The position numbers and the translations under genes were made by a program. The notes beneath the pieces are model-generated. The model worked only from the letters and a program-made list of their open reading frames with translations. It had not been told where the DNA came from and searched no databases. Positions 18,010 to 28,044 of a stretch of DNA of 64,000 nucleotides are shown here, piece by piece; the stretch's first letter is position 1, and every line of letters begins with the position of its first letter. The DNA comes from Chryseobacterium joostei. GTDB lineage: Bacteria; Bacteroidota; Bacteroidia; Flavobacteriales; Weeksellaceae. Location of the stretch: the NCBI RefSeq assembly GCF_003815775.1, contig NZ_CP033926.1, positions 1,922,001 through 1,986,000 of the forward strand, written 5' to 3'.

Positions 18010-18188
18010 TGAATTTTTATTTTATGCTATACGAATGTAGGAATTTTACAAGAAAAAGATTGTTCATTTATTTTAATTATTTTTAAATAGAAATGAATAT
18101 AGAATACAAAAATTATATCCCTACAATCAGGGGTTATCTTCAATACGGGAAATTAATTACTTTTACATTCTATTAAAATAATACCGGA

Positions 18189-18911
18189 ATGAAGAAGATT
18201 GGAATATCAATCATTATAGCTTTGTCTTCGATGCTAAGTGCACAGACTAAACAACAGGTTGATGCTTTCTATGCAGCCATCAGTAGTAATGATTTATCGT
18301 TGGTAAAAAAACTAACGGAACAGGGATATCCTATTAAAGCTGTTCTTTCGGATCAGATTTTACCCGTAAAGGCAGCTATCTGGAAAAAAAACCTACCCAT
18401 GGTAGAGTACATGGTGAATAAGGGTGCTAATATCACTGCAGACAAAACCCTGATTGATACAGCCATTGAATATGGAAGCCCGGAAATTACTCGTTATCTT
18501 CTTGGAAAGGGGCTTTATGCTCAAAATGCATTATATACTGCCATTTTTTATGAAAATTTTGAAATTGCAAAGGAGCTTTATGTTAACCATCAACCTCAGA
18601 AAACTGAAAGAGAAGACCTTGGTAAATTTCTATTGCTATCCGTAAAAAATAATGATCTTGAGTTTATAAAGAAAGTTCCTCTAAAAGGTAAAGACTCTCC
18701 CATAGATTATTTTGATTATGACGGATACAATGCATTGCTTTATGCTGTAGAAAAGAATTATACTGAGATTGCGAAATATCTTTTGTCTCAGGGCGCTGAT
18801 AAAAAATCCAGAATCACCTTTGAAACAGATAACGGAATTGTTGAGGGGAAAACCGCTTTACAGTTTGCAAAAGCCAATAAAAACACAGAACTTATCAGGC
18901 TTTTAAAGTAA
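18189..18911 (+). CDS. Exported ankyrin-repeat protein
   Basis: A 240-residue protein with a signal peptide (about residues 1-19, ending Leu-Ser-Ala-Gln). Several ankyrin units follow: the Leu-Val-Lys-Lys-Leu, Met-Val-Glu-Tyr-Met-x-Asn-Lys-Gly-Ala, Ile-Thr-Arg-Tyr-Leu-Leu-Gly-Lys-Gly and Ile-Ala-Lys-Tyr-Leu-Leu-Ser-Gln-Gly-Ala-Asp segments are repeat helices. It is likely a periplasmic binding protein with an unknown partner. The PQQ-propeller lipoprotein gene begins 20 bp downstream, so the two may be co-transcribed. Confidence 0.85.
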   Translation: MKKIGISIIIALSSMLSAQTKQQVDAFYAAISSNDLSLVKKLTEQGYPIKAVLSDQILPVKAAIWKKNLPMVEYMVNKGANITADKTLIDTAIEYGSPEITRYLLGKGLYAQNALYTAIFYENFEIAKELYVNHQPQKTEREDLGKFLLLSVKNNDLEFIKKVPLKGKDSPIDYFDYDGYNALLYAVEKNYTEIAKYLLSQGADKKSRITFETDNGIVEGKTALQFAKANKNTELIRLLK

Positions 18912-18931
18912 ACACATTCACCATAATCACC

Positions 18932-20227
18932 ATGAAAAAACTAATATTCCTTATTTCCGCTTCCATTTTTTTAGGCTGTAATAAGACCTCAAAAACAGAA
19001 TCCAGCAAAGTAAACCACGCTACATTGTTAGTGGCTACTGAAGGCCATATCTTTAACTTTAATCTTGACGAAAATAAAATGGCCTGGCAATATAAAAGTG
19101 CCATAGACAGTGCCGGCAACAGAAATCTCTTTACACTGGATGGGCAGAATATTTTCATGCCTTTTGAAAGTGGAAAGCTAATTAATTTTGATATTAATAG
19201 CGGTAAAATCATCTGGCAGCAACAGATCTATGGCAATGGAGACCAACCGTTGGATATGAGCAATGACGAGAATGAAGAAGCAAAAAGGCTAAGCTCAAAG
19301 ATGCCTTTATTTATGGCAAAACCTTTAGTAGACGGTCAAAATATTCTAATGGCATCAACCGGGCATCCCTCAGAAGTTAGTAGTGCATGGCTCTATAATT
19401 TCAATAAGGCTGATGGTACAAAAAACTGGCTTAGTGAACTACCAACGATATATAATTACTTTGCCCCTGTAAAATACCGTAATTCCTATTTTGTGAATTC
19501 GGCTGTCTTTCTGGAAAAACTTAGTGCTCAAAATGGTGTAAATACTTCGTATGGAATGTTTGACGGAGATGTAGAAATTGCAGGACAACCCTTACAGCAT
19601 AACGAGGTCAACCAATTTGAACGTCCCCTTTACAACCAGATGTACACTGATGGTAATACTCTTTTCATTGGAAGTGAAACAGGAACCATCTATGCCCTGA
19701 GTCTTGATAAAGATGGCAATCTCCCAAATGGTGACATCTCTGATCCAAATAATACTTTCATTAAAAATCCTAAGGTGTTCAAATGGATTTACAAGAATGA
19801 CAAACTTGTTGCTAAAAGAAGCCATATCCTCTTTTTTGAGGACGGTACTTTATACACGGAGATGAGAATATCGTCTAATACAGAATCAAATCTTCTTGCC
19901 ATTAATGCAGAAGACGGAAATCTGGAATGGGGACAAATTCTGCCATCTGATGTTTTAAACTGGACTATTAGCCATGGTAAAATCATTGGTAATAATGCTA
20001 ATACTCTTTTTTATATAGACACGAACGGAAAAAATTTCACCAAAGTCAAAATTAAAGATAAACCTCTTTCCGGTATTGAATCTATAGATGCCACTCATTT
20101 TGTATATGTTACCCAAAAAGGAATTGAAATTTTTGATACCCAAACCCAAGCAGCAAGATTAGTTATTGCAAAGGCATTCAATGATAATGAATACAACAAT
20201 CTGCAAATCAAGTATATTTCAAAATAA
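18932..20227 (+). CDS. Lipoprotein with PQQ-like beta-propeller
   Basis: A 431-residue lipoprotein (lipobox Leu-Gly-Cys16). The mature part shows repeated beta-propeller blades of the PQQ type: strands ending in Gly-x-Ile-x-x-Phe/Tyr-x-Leu followed by Asp/Asn-x-x-x-Gly-x-x-x-Trp, for example near residues 40-60, 88-105 and 315-335. It lacks any obvious dehydrogenase active site, so it more likely has a scaffold role, like BamB, than catalysis. Its neighbour is the ankyrin protein; together they may form an envelope complex (inference). Confidence 0.75.
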   Translation: MKKLIFLISASIFLGCNKTSKTESSKVNHATLLVATEGHIFNFNLDENKMAWQYKSAIDSAGNRNLFTLDGQNIFMPFESGKLINFDINSGKIIWQQQIYGNGDQPLDMSNDENEEAKRLSSKMPLFMAKPLVDGQNILMASTGHPSEVSSAWLYNFNKADGTKNWLSELPTIYNYFAPVKYRNSYFVNSAVFLEKLSAQNGVNTSYGMFDGDVEIAGQPLQHNEVNQFERPLYNQMYTDGNTLFIGSETGTIYALSLDKDGNLPNGDISDPNNTFIKNPKVFKWIYKNDKLVAKRSHILFFEDGTLYTEMRISSNTESNLLAINAEDGNLEWGQILPSDVLNWTISHGKIIGNNANTLFYIDTNGKNFTKVKIKDKPLSGIESIDATHFVYVTQKGIEIFDTQTQAARLVIAKAFNDNEYNNLQIKYISK

Positions 20228-20240
20228 ATAAAGTATACTA

Positions 20241-20948
20241 TTGAAAAGTATCAAACATATAATTAACAAAATCTTCCATTATTTAGGCTTTGTACTGATG
20301 ATGATTATGGTGGCTTGCCTATTATTTTGGATCAATAATTACCGTTATTTCATCTATGCATTGATTGTTGCTGTTGCTGCTTTTTTATTAAGAAAAACAC
20401 CAAAGACAGGCTGGAAAGCAAAAAGTGAATATTTTTTAATGATACTGGCATTTGTTTACTTTCCTTTACTCACCATAATGTCTGTTTCTCCTTTTCTACA
20501 ATTCAAGGAGTTTCAATGGACTCATCTCGGATGGCAGCAAACGAAAGGACAGGTATTATCTTATAAATGTGAGTGGGAACCACCGTTTAGGAGATTGAGT
20601 GGATATGCTTATATTGACGTATCCTATCAATATCAAATCAATCATAAAGTGTATACAAATACTGAAGAGAAAGTTGAAAAAATGTATTATCCTATATGGG
20701 AGAGTAAGGAAAGAATACAATTATTAAAGACTGATCTTTTAGAGCAAGCAAAACAGCAGACCGAGTCCCGAAAATTCATTCTTCTATTCAATAGAAACAA
20801 TCCGAAAGAGAGTAGATTTTTTATTTCCCATTCGCTATTTTATCCTCAGGGGTCTGGAATTTATGCTTTTTCTATCTTTATTGGTGTTTTAATTTTATTG
20901 CTGATTATTAATGTATATTTTTCGTTCAAAAATAAGAACGCAATATGA
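20241..20948 (+). CDS. Membrane protein, DUF3592-like
   Basis: A 235-residue integral membrane protein: two or three hydrophobic segments in the first 90 residues, a soluble middle of about 110 residues, and a C-terminal hydrophobic segment (about 205-228). The middle contains Thr-Lys-Gly-Gln-Val-Leu-Ser-Tyr and Val-Ser-Tyr-Gln-Tyr, the pattern of DUF3592 extracytoplasmic domains. Start is TTG at 20241, 13 bp after the upstream stop; no ATG lies before the first membrane helix. Function unknown. Confidence 0.65.
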   Translation: MKSIKHIINKIFHYLGFVLMMIMVACLLFWINNYRYFIYALIVAVAAFLLRKTPKTGWKAKSEYFLMILAFVYFPLLTIMSVSPFLQFKEFQWTHLGWQQTKGQVLSYKCEWEPPFRRLSGYAYIDVSYQYQINHKVYTNTEEKVEKMYYPIWESKERIQLLKTDLLEQAKQQTESRKFILLFNRNNPKESRFFISHSLFYPQGSGIYAFSIFIGVLILLLIINVYFSFKNKNAI

Positions 20949-20985
20949 AGAGTTACAATTCAGGGAAATTAATATGTTCTAAAAG

Positions 20986-21267
20986 GTGAAAACAATTATT
21001 AAATATATACTGGTCAGATTTATCATTATGGCCATTCCTTACTTTGCCTGGTTTGCTTTATTTGCAGAGGCAGGCTATCACCGTCAAACATATGATCTGG
21101 ACCTACTGCCGCTATATGTTTTTTTCTTTTTTGGTGGGTTAATAGGTATTGAAACTCTTTTCCGTATCAACAGGAAAGAAAAAACAAAATATTTATCTAA
21201 CATTTTACTTTTGATATTTTTTATTTTGTTGTATTTTGTTTTACCTCATAGAGAGAATTTTAATTAA
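20986..21267 (+). CDS. Small membrane protein
   Basis: A 93-residue protein with three hydrophobic segments (about residues 7-24, 38-53 and 70-86) and a basic loop. No family recognised. The start is GTG at 20986. It follows the DUF3592-like gene by 37 bp on the same strand and may belong to the same transcript. Confidence 0.55.
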   Translation: MKTIIKYILVRFIIMAIPYFAWFALFAEAGYHRQTYDLDLLPLYVFFFFGGLIGIETLFRINRKEKTKYLSNILLLIFFILLYFVLPHRENFN

Positions 21268-21349
21268 ATAAAAATACTGCTTTTCTTGTCAGACTATGTA
21301 TTGAATCCCTCCTAAGAAAAGCTTAAAAACTAAAAAACCTACCAATAAG

Positions 21350-22375
21350 ATGAAACTAAATATTAAAAAAAAATACATTATACTCTGGTGTGTCATCATC
21401 ATTGCCGTTATCATTCTTCCAGATATCAAAATGTACTATCAGCAGTACAAACTAAGATCTGAAAAACTGCCGGAAAGATTTCTGTCTTACTCTACACTGG
21501 ATAGTCTGAAAGACAATGATTATGAAGTATTGAAAATATATGGGGGCTTTAATGAACCTGTACTTCAAGGAAACGACAGTACAATTATCATCATTTCCGG
21601 AAGTAGAAAAGAATCAAAAGACGGCGGCGATGATATCGTAAATAAATGGTATAAAATAAATCTGAACGGTCAGATAACAGACTCCCTCCAATATAGCTAC
21701 AATAGTCTAAACTCTACACATAGCTATCAGACTTTCAACGATTATATTGTAGATGTGGATCAAAACACCTACTCTAACTGGATTAAAGATGGAGACACCA
21801 TTCATTATCCCTATAAAAACATTACTGAAAATAAAATTTTTCCCGTTTCTGAAGCACAAAAGATCATTGCAGACAAGGAATATATGTACGATGATATCAT
21901 TCATTCTGATACGGCTGATAACGATTACAAATACAAATTAGTTGTATATAAGGATAATGTCTGGAACTATTTTTATACAGAAAAGAACTGGACTGATTAT
22001 CCTGCATACAAAACCAATAAAAAGTCCATTCAGTACGATGCATCTACCTATAACATAGATGCTCAGGCAAATGTCATTAAAAGAGATTACGTTCACAAAG
22101 AAAAATGGAATGCCCGTTCTTTTTGGAATCTAAAGAATTTCAGTTGGGGATCGGGAAATGGTTCTGGTGGTGATGGCTGGATCGGTACAAGTTATTTTTC
22201 GGTTAAAATGCCAAAAAAAACACTTCATTACAAGCAGTCTGTTTCTATAGATTATCCTGATGGAAATTTAAGAGATCCTTTTTCTTATTTTATTTACCAA
22301 CCGCAAAACGGAGCCTATCTGTTATTGATCGACACTCAAAATCAAGTCTATTATCTGATAAGGCCTAAGAAGTAA
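21350..22375 (+). CDS. Membrane-anchored hypothetical protein
   Basis: No family recognised. The 341-residue product has a single N-terminal membrane helix (about residues 8-24) after a basic start, and the rest is a soluble, Tyr/Asp/Asn-rich region probably outside the cytoplasmic membrane. A Gly/Ser/Trp-rich stretch lies near residues 260-280. It may be co-transcribed with the preceding small membrane protein (82 bp). Confidence 0.7.
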   Translation: MKLNIKKKYIILWCVIIIAVIILPDIKMYYQQYKLRSEKLPERFLSYSTLDSLKDNDYEVLKIYGGFNEPVLQGNDSTIIIISGSRKESKDGGDDIVNKWYKINLNGQITDSLQYSYNSLNSTHSYQTFNDYIVDVDQNTYSNWIKDGDTIHYPYKNITENKIFPVSEAQKIIADKEYMYDDIIHSDTADNDYKYKLVVYKDNVWNYFYTEKNWTDYPAYKTNKKSIQYDASTYNIDAQANVIKRDYVHKEKWNARSFWNLKNFSWGSGNGSGGDGWIGTSYFSVKMPKKTLHYKQSVSIDYPDGNLRDPFSYFIYQPQNGAYLLLIDTQNQVYYLIRPKK

Positions 22376-22415
22376 AAAACTGTTGGTCTCTGTATATTCT
22401 TCTTTTCCTAATATT

Positions 22416-23069
22416 TTAGCAAGGAAACCACCAATGTAAAGAATATATTCTGTTGTTTTTAAAAAATATATTAATATGACCATCAGAAATCCCCTCTTTA
22501 TCTTCTCTTAGCGTAATGGCCTGAAGTGTTCCCTCACCATCAACATCCAGATTCCCTATGTTTCTGATTGCATTTGGAAATATCTGTTTAAGATCATTAA
22601 TGGTAGACTTTGAATCTATTTTTATTCCCTTATACAGAATATAGTTTCCGTTGAGAAATCTAAATTCGTCTACAGCTACTTTCTGACCGCTGTTTTCAAA
22701 GCGTGATCCACTTTTATACAGATACTTATCGTTCATTCCATTACCATCCGGAGTCTCAAAAATATAAGTACAGGGCTGCTCTTCTGACAATAATCTTGTA
22801 CTGTCTGCCTTACCGAATACTTTTCCAAAGTCATTAAGGCTAAAAAACCGTCTCAGCTTACCATTAAATCTTATATCTTCCTCCAGCATCACTTCGTCCA
22901 GAGTATCTTTTTTAATTTCTGCAGCTTTGGAAATATTTTGAATGGCTGAATCGGTTTTAACTTCGTTTTTCTGTATCTCTTTCTGAGTTACCGTATCCTT
23001 TTTGCTCTCCTTTTTTTGATTACAGGATTGGAATAAAATAACAGCCAGTACCGGCAAAAAATATTTCAT
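22416..23069 (-). CDS. Putative lipoprotein
   Basis: The 217-residue product has a lipobox at Phe-Gln-Ser-Cys16 followed by a Lys/Glu-rich linker of about 50 residues and a compact C-terminal domain. No family recognised. It converges with the gene ending at 22375. It is one of three lipoprotein genes in a row on this strand (22.4-24.6 kb), with gaps of about 80-150 bp, so separate promoters are possible. Confidence 0.7.
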   Translation of the reverse strand: MKYFLPVLAVILFQSCNQKKESKKDTVTQKEIQKNEVKTDSAIQNISKAAEIKKDTLDEVMLEEDIRFNGKLRRFFSLNDFGKVFGKADSTRLLSEEQPCTYIFETPDGNGMNDKYLYKSGSRFENSGQKVAVDEFRFLNGNYILYKGIKIDSKSTINDLKQIFPNAIRNIGNLDVDGEGTLQAITLREDKEGISDGHINIFFKNNRIYSLHWWFPC

Positions 23070-23216
23070 AGATTAGTTTTGTTTGTGTTGGTCATGATAA
23101 AAAGGATACAATAGTCATCCTTAATGAAGCATATTATACAGATTGAATGTTGTGAGACTTTTATATTTTGTAATACAATAGAATCTCACAAAGCGTTACT
23201 TATTGCTCCTTGATTA

Positions 23217-23927
23217 TTAATGTAGATTATTATTTTGCTTGTAAAGTTCATCATCCGTTTCTTTTAGAAAATCAAGATAACTAAAATTAGCAGGTTTGCG
23301 CTTACGGTATTCCAGGTATTCTTTATAGTATCCAAATGCTCCACCTAGTCTGGAGGTTAATAGGAAAGTCTCATGAGCAGCAATGGCATCTATATACCCC
23401 ACTTTCTTTCCTTTACTGTTAAACCTGGATAAAACCAGATATATGGTATTATTTTGATAACAATTAAAAACCCTGGCTCTTTCCTCATTTTCTTTACCAT
23501 CATCAAAAACCAGATTGAACTTTTCTTTTTTAATCAGTAAATAATTCAATACTTTCTGAAAGCTTTCTTCATCTTCAATAGTAAGTGTATACCCCTCCAG
23601 ATTATTTTCTTTACCTTTTCCATAAAAACGGATCATACTTTGTGTAAAGGAATCTGTATCGGGAGCTTTTCCGATCTCAATTTTAGCAAAGTTTAATGAA
23701 AGTTTACCATCATCAACAGCCTGAGACAGGTAAGAAGAATATTGGGCTGCCTGAGTTCCAACTCCTGCATCGGAAGCTGTTAAATCAAACTTTTTTAATT
23801 CTTTCTGTTTGACTGGTAGTATAAGTTTCTCCAAGTCAAACTGCTGGCCTTGGCATGACTGAAATAAAAATGTCATACTTACGATTAAAAAGAAAGATTT
23901 TAGCTTATCCATATTATTAAATTTCAT
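23217..23927 (-). CDS. Putative lipoprotein
   Basis: No family recognised. Counted from the internal Met at 23912, the signal peptide ends in the lipobox Phe-Gln-Ser-Cys20, so the true start is 23912 or 23927 rather than an earlier in-frame Met at 23954. The mature protein of about 210 residues is mixed alpha/beta. Near residue 190 is Ala-Ala-His-Glu-Thr-Phe, reminiscent of a metal-site helix but without the second His of HExxH. Confidence 0.65.
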   Translation of the reverse strand: MKFNNMDKLKSFFLIVSMTFLFQSCQGQQFDLEKLILPVKQKELKKFDLTASDAGVGTQAAQYSSYLSQAVDDGKLSLNFAKIEIGKAPDTDSFTQSMIRFYGKGKENNLEGYTLTIEDEESFQKVLNYLLIKKEKFNLVFDDGKENEERARVFNCYQNNTIYLVLSRFNSKGKKVGYIDAIAAHETFLLTSRLGGAFGYYKEYLEYRKRKPANFSYLDFLKETDDELYKQNNNLH

Positions 23928-24035
23928 GTTGAAAAATGAGCGAATAAGGTACAAAAAATAGATTGGACATTTAGCTTATAAATGATATGAAATACATTTT
24001 CACACCATTGTATGCGTTCAATAATGTATAAGCTT

Positions 24036-24584
24036 TTAATAGGCTTTATTTCCTGAAATAGTTAAGGTATGCCTCGTACTTATCGAAGGACAGCATCTGC
24101 CATCTTCTTCAGCATATTCCAATTTTTTTACTCTAATTTTTCCATTTTTAATTTCATCAAAACTAAACAGGTAATCTGGTTCGTAGCCGGCAATTACTTT
24201 CACCTTGCTCCCCGTATTCTTGTACAATGATAATCCTTGTCCTATAATTGCATTTCCACCTTCAGGTGCAACAGACCAATAAATGGCCACATCATCTATT
24301 CCATCGCCGGTAAAGTCTCCTACATAAGGTTCTTGGAGATCAATGACGCCACCATAGGTTTTAAGAATATTGGGTAAATAATCTTCAAATTGCTTCATCG
24401 CCAATTTTACGGCTTCTTCTTTTGAAAGTCTGTTGTTTGAGGATTCTGATTCTTTAGGTTTTTCTTTTTTTTCCGGAGAAAGCTGTTGCACTTCTTTCGG
24501 TTCACCCTTATGTTCTTTACGATCTGAGTTATTACAACCTGCCAGCACTCCTGCCAGACAGATTATACCGATGATTTTTTTCAT
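24036..24584 (-). CDS. Lipoprotein with FG-GAP-like segment
   Basis: A 182-residue lipoprotein (lipobox Leu-Ala-Gly-Cys17) with a charged Lys/Glu/Ser linker up to about residue 55. In the folded part, Val-Gly-Asp-Phe-Thr-Gly-Asp-Gly-Ile-Asp-Asp is a calcium-loop like those of FG-GAP/VCBS repeats. Function unknown. The C-terminus carries Cys-Cys-Pro. It lies downstream of dnaK on the same strand but past a strong terminator, so it is a separate unit. Confidence 0.7.
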   Translation of the reverse strand: MKKIIGIICLAGVLAGCNNSDRKEHKGEPKEVQQLSPEKKEKPKESESSNNRLSKEEAVKLAMKQFEDYLPNILKTYGGVIDLQEPYVGDFTGDGIDDVAIYWSVAPEGGNAIIGQGLSLYKNTGSKVKVIAGYEPDYLFSFDEIKNGKIRVKKLEYAEEDGRCCPSISTRHTLTISGNKAY

Positions 24585-24668
24585 ATATTTTGTAGTGAAT
24601 CTCTATTTATTTCTAATCATAAAATTGCTGATATAAATATACGGCAATAGAATAATATGATAAAAAGC

Positions 24669-24703
24669 AAACCCGGCGGTAAACTTTGTTTACCGCCGGG
24701 TTA
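24669..24703 (-). terminator. Strong terminator after dnaK
   Basis: A perfect 15-bp stem (AACCCGGCGGTAAAC with its complement) and a TTT loop, 35 bp past the dnaK stop. The flanking T run is poor, but the GC-rich stem is one of the strongest hairpins in the window. Confidence 0.85.
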
Positions 24704-24737
24704 ATTTATAATTAAATGTTAGTGTTTCTTACATTTA

Positions 24738-26639
24738 TTATTTTACTTCTTCGAAGTCTGCATCCTGTACGTCTTCTGCTCCTGCATTGTTACCTCCAGG
24801 GTTTTGAGCGCCAGCTCCTGCATCAGCACCAGGCTGTTGACCAGCTGCATATAATTCTTCAGAAGCTGCCATCCATGCTGCATCTAATGCTTCAGTTTTA
24901 GCTTTAATATCATCAGAATTTTTAGCTTCAAAAGCTGTTTTCAATTCAGCGTGAGCTGTTTCAATTGCTGCTTTTTTGTCAGCAGAAAGTTTCTCACCGA
25001 ATTCTTTTAATTGCTTCTCAGTTTGGAAGATCAATCCGTCAGCTTTGTTGAAGATTTCAACTTCTTCTTTTCTCTTCGCATCAGCTGCAGAGTTTTCCTG
25101 AGCTTCTTTCTTCATTCTTTCGATTTCCTCGTCAGAAAGACCTGAAGAAGCCTGAATTTTGATAGACTGTTCTTTACCAGTTCCTTTATCTTTAGCAGAT
25201 ACACTTAGGATACCGTTAGCATCAATATCGAAAGTTACTTCAATCTGAGGAACTCCTCTTGGTGCTGGTGGAATATCCTGAAGATCGAATCTACCGATTT
25301 CCTTATTATCGTTGAACATTGCTCTTTCTCCCTGTCCTACTCTAATGCTTACAGCTGGCTGGTTGTCAGAAGCTGTAGAGAATACCTCAGATTTTTTAGT
25401 TGGGATTGTAGTGTTCGCATCAATTAATTTAGTGAATACAGAACCCATAGTTTCGATACCTAAAGAAAGTGGTGTAACGTCTAGAAGTAATACGTCTTTT
25501 ACGTCTCCTGTTAATACACCTCCCTGAATAGCTGCACCAATAGCTACAACCTCATCCGGGTTAACTCCTTTAGATGGTTTTTTACCGAAGAATTTTTCTA
25601 CTTCTTCCTGGATAATAGGGATTCTTGTAGACCCTCCTACCAAGATTACCTCATCGATATCAGAAGTTGATAAACCTGCATCTTTTAAAGCTTTAGCAAC
25701 CGGCTCCATAGATCTTCTTACAAGATCAGCAGATAATTGCTCGAATTTAGCTTTAGTTAAAGTCTTCACTAAGTGTTTAGGACCTGTAGCTGTAGCTGTG
25801 ATATATGGTAAGTTAATCTCAGTCTGTGGAGAAGAAGATAACTCGATTTTTGCTTTTTCAGCAGCTTCTTTCAATCTTTGAAGAGCGATAGCATCTGATT
25901 TTAATTCTACCCCTTCTTCAGCTTTGAATTCGTCAGCCATCCAGTTGATGATCACATCATCAAAGTCATCACCTCCTAAGTGAGTATCACCGTTTGTAGC
26001 TAATACTTCAAATACACCGTCTCCTAAATCTAGGATAGAGATATCGAAAGTACCACCACCAAGGTCATATACTGCGATTTTTTGATCTTTGTGGCTCTTA
26101 TCAAGACCGTAAGCTAACGCTGCAGCTGTAGGTTCGTTGATAATTCTTTCTACTTTAAGACCTGCAATTTCACCAGCTTCTTTAGTAGCTTGTCTTTGTG
26201 CATCGTTGAAGTATGCAGGAACAGTGATTACAGCTCTCGTTACTTCTTGTCCAAGATAATCTTCAGCAGTTTTCTTCATTTTCTGAAGTGTCATTGCAGA
26301 AATTTCCTGTGGAGTATATTCTCTGTCGTCGATTTTTACTTTTACGGTATCGTTTGGTCCGCTTACTACTTCGTACGGTACTCTTGAGATTTCCTTTGCA
26401 TCTTCTTTAAAGTGAGTTCCGATAAATCTTTTGATAGAGTATACCGTTTTCTTTGGATTCGTTACAGCCTGTCTTTTTGCAGGATCTCCTACTTTTCTTT
26501 CTCCATCTTCTGTAAATGCTACGATAGAAGGAGTTGTTCTTTTCCCTTCTGCGTTAGGAATAACAACAGGGTCTTTACCCTCCATTACAGCAACACAAGA
26601 GTTGGTTGTTCCTAAGTCAATTCCAATTATTTTACTCAT
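24738..26639 (-). CDS. dnaK: Chaperone DnaK (Hsp70)
   Basis: ATP-dependent protein folding chaperone, 633 residues, cytoplasmic. The nucleotide-binding domain opens with the Ile-Asp-Leu-Gly-Thr-Thr-Asn-Ser phosphate-1 motif (6-13) and has the Asp-Leu-Gly-Gly-Gly-Thr-Phe-Asp phosphate-2 motif near residues 195-202 and the adenosine motif around 335-345. The linker Asp-Val-Leu-Leu-Leu-Asp-Val-Thr-Pro leads into the substrate domain, and the tail is Gly/Ala/Asp-rich ending in Glu-Glu-Val-Lys. As in many Bacteroidota it is not next to grpE or dnaJ. Confidence 0.98.
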   Translation of the reverse strand: MSKIIGIDLGTTNSCVAVMEGKDPVVIPNAEGKRTTPSIVAFTEDGERKVGDPAKRQAVTNPKKTVYSIKRFIGTHFKEDAKEISRVPYEVVSGPNDTVKVKIDDREYTPQEISAMTLQKMKKTAEDYLGQEVTRAVITVPAYFNDAQRQATKEAGEIAGLKVERIINEPTAAALAYGLDKSHKDQKIAVYDLGGGTFDISILDLGDGVFEVLATNGDTHLGGDDFDDVIINWMADEFKAEEGVELKSDAIALQRLKEAAEKAKIELSSSPQTEINLPYITATATGPKHLVKTLTKAKFEQLSADLVRRSMEPVAKALKDAGLSTSDIDEVILVGGSTRIPIIQEEVEKFFGKKPSKGVNPDEVVAIGAAIQGGVLTGDVKDVLLLDVTPLSLGIETMGSVFTKLIDANTTIPTKKSEVFSTASDNQPAVSIRVGQGERAMFNDNKEIGRFDLQDIPPAPRGVPQIEVTFDIDANGILSVSAKDKGTGKEQSIKIQASSGLSDEEIERMKKEAQENSAADAKRKEEVEIFNKADGLIFQTEKQLKEFGEKLSADKKAAIETAHAELKTAFEAKNSDDIKAKTEALDAAWMAASEELYAAGQQPGADAGAGAQNPGGNNAGAEDVQDADFEEVK

Positions 26640-26738
26640 AATATTTTATATTTTTTCTATTTTTAATTTTATTTACACTCACTATTTCACAATATCTGTA
26701 CCATTTAAAAAATAGTGACAAAATGACATAACAAAAAT

Positions 26739-26764
26739 AAAACCTCGATTTAATCGAGGTTTAT
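26739..26764 (-). terminator. Terminator of the toxin operon
   Basis: A perfect stem AACCTCGATT / AATCGAGGTT with almost no loop; on the minus strand it is followed by TTTATTTT. It lies about 85 bp past the stop of the 26850-27572 gene and ends the operon that begins at 34985. Confidence 0.75.
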
Positions 26765-26849
26765 AAATCTATATTTAGGAAAAAATATCATTTTTAAAGA
26801 ACCAAACATGTCAGTATAAGTTGATTTTCTCCATTCGCATTCCAGATTT

Positions 26850-27572
26850 CTATTGACTTTCTTTTAAAACCTGAATCAGAAAATATCCTAAATCTCTATC
26901 CACAGGATTTATTCTTCCTGTATTGAACCCTACTCCCATTCCATTGCCACTGATTCCTACTCCATCAACTCCTAATCCTGAAAAACTAAAGAAGCGATTA
27001 AATTGCTCTAGCTTCCATTTGATCCATACCGCCATTCCTGTAATGCCTCCTTTAACAATCTTCAATTCTTCATTTTCTTTTACTATTGCTCTAAAAAAAG
27101 TGTTATTTTTTACCTCTTTTTTATCTCCGTTAATTTTAAATTTTGAGGCAGTATCATTACTAACAGATGGCCCTCCAAAGATATATACTGTATTTTTTTC
27201 AAGCAGCTCACTCATTCTCTCAACTTCTGAATCATTAAGGGAATAGGTATCCAGAATAAGTTCCGAATCACTCTGTTTATCACCTTTTTTATAGCTGATA
27301 ATACTATAAGCATTGGCTCCGTCCTTTTTTGCATCATTGGCAATAGCAGAAAATAGATGTCCAACATATGCATTTTGGGAATATGCCTTGTATCTATTTA
27401 CCAAAACAGAGGTATAATTTTCTGCATTTTTCAGAGGAATCATAAATTCTTTCGGACTTAGATTTTCTGCCATTCCCTTTTCAACAACCTCTACCTGCTG
27501 ACTGTATCCTAAACTGAATACTTGTAACAAAAATGATATAATCATTTTTTGTATAATCCGTTTATTAAGCAT
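26850..27572 (-). CDS. Exported hypothetical protein, possible immunity or accessory factor of the RHS toxin
   Basis: A 240-residue protein with a signal peptide (about residues 1-25, ending Gly-Tyr-Ser-Gln-Gln). The C-terminal part has a glycine-rich segment (Gly-Val-Gly-Ile-Ser-Gly-Asn-Gly-Met-Gly-Val) near 205-220. No family recognised. It begins 4 bp after the 155-residue lipoprotein gene and both lie directly behind the RHS toxin, so it is translated from the toxin transcript. An immunity or secretion role is inferred from position only. Confidence 0.6.
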   Translation of the reverse strand: MLNKRIIQKMIISFLLQVFSLGYSQQVEVVEKGMAENLSPKEFMIPLKNAENYTSVLVNRYKAYSQNAYVGHLFSAIANDAKKDGANAYSIISYKKGDKQSDSELILDTYSLNDSEVERMSELLEKNTVYIFGGPSVSNDTASKFKINGDKKEVKNNTFFRAIVKENEELKIVKGGITGMAVWIKWKLEQFNRFFSFSGLGVDGVGISGNGMGVGFNTGRINPVDRDLGYFLIQVLKESQ

Positions 27573-27576
27573 TTTT

Positions 27577-28044
27577 TCAATGGTTATTTTTAATATATGT
27601 TTTACTGTATCCTTTTGTTTGGGGAGATGGAAGAACTTCTGCCACTATAGTATTATTCTTTATACTTAGTTTTTCTCTAGAAAGAAATGTTCCCGCCTGC
27701 ACATGTTTCAATTTAAATTCCATTTCTGCTTTTTTAGTATTGATACAGTAAGTTCCCTCTGAAGTTTTTTCAGATAATTTATTATCAAATTCCACAACCC
27801 GTCCATCTTTATAAAACTTTAGGCCTTTCTTTAAAGAGCTTATCTTTACGGTATCTGATCGAGAATTCAATAGGTAAGGTTTACCATTTATTTCTGTCAG
27901 GTTATAAACGGCTGTAGTATCAATTAGCTGATATGTAGAAATATCATAACAAGGATCATCAAATGATGATCCTTTATTTATCAAATTCATACAGCTACTG
28001 CAGATTGCAATTGCTATTAATATATGTAGTCCCATATTTACCAT
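27577..28044 (-). CDS. Lipoprotein, candidate immunity protein of the RHS toxin
   Basis: A 155-residue protein with a lipoprotein signal (Ser-Ser-Cys18 counted from 28044). The start ATG overlaps the end of the RHS gene by 7 bp; an alternative Met at 28035 starts 2 bp after the RHS stop. Such tight coupling behind a toxin tip is the usual place for its immunity gene. Membrane anchoring would place it in the periplasm or on the surface. Family not recognised. Confidence 0.65.
   Translation of the reverse strand: MVNMGLHILIAIAICSSCMNLINKGSSFDDPCYDISTYQLIDTTAVYNLTEINGKPYLLNSRSDTVKISSLKKGLKFYKDGRVVEFDNKLSEKTSEGTYCINTKKAEMEFKLKHVQAGTFLSREKLSIKNNTIVAEVLPSPQTKGYSKTYIKNNH

Noticed and set aside
26640..26740. 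Heat-shock type (CIRCE-like) operator before dnaK
   Set aside because: No inverted repeat of the CIRCE pattern is present in the AT-rich leader, and a promoter match there was too poor to call.
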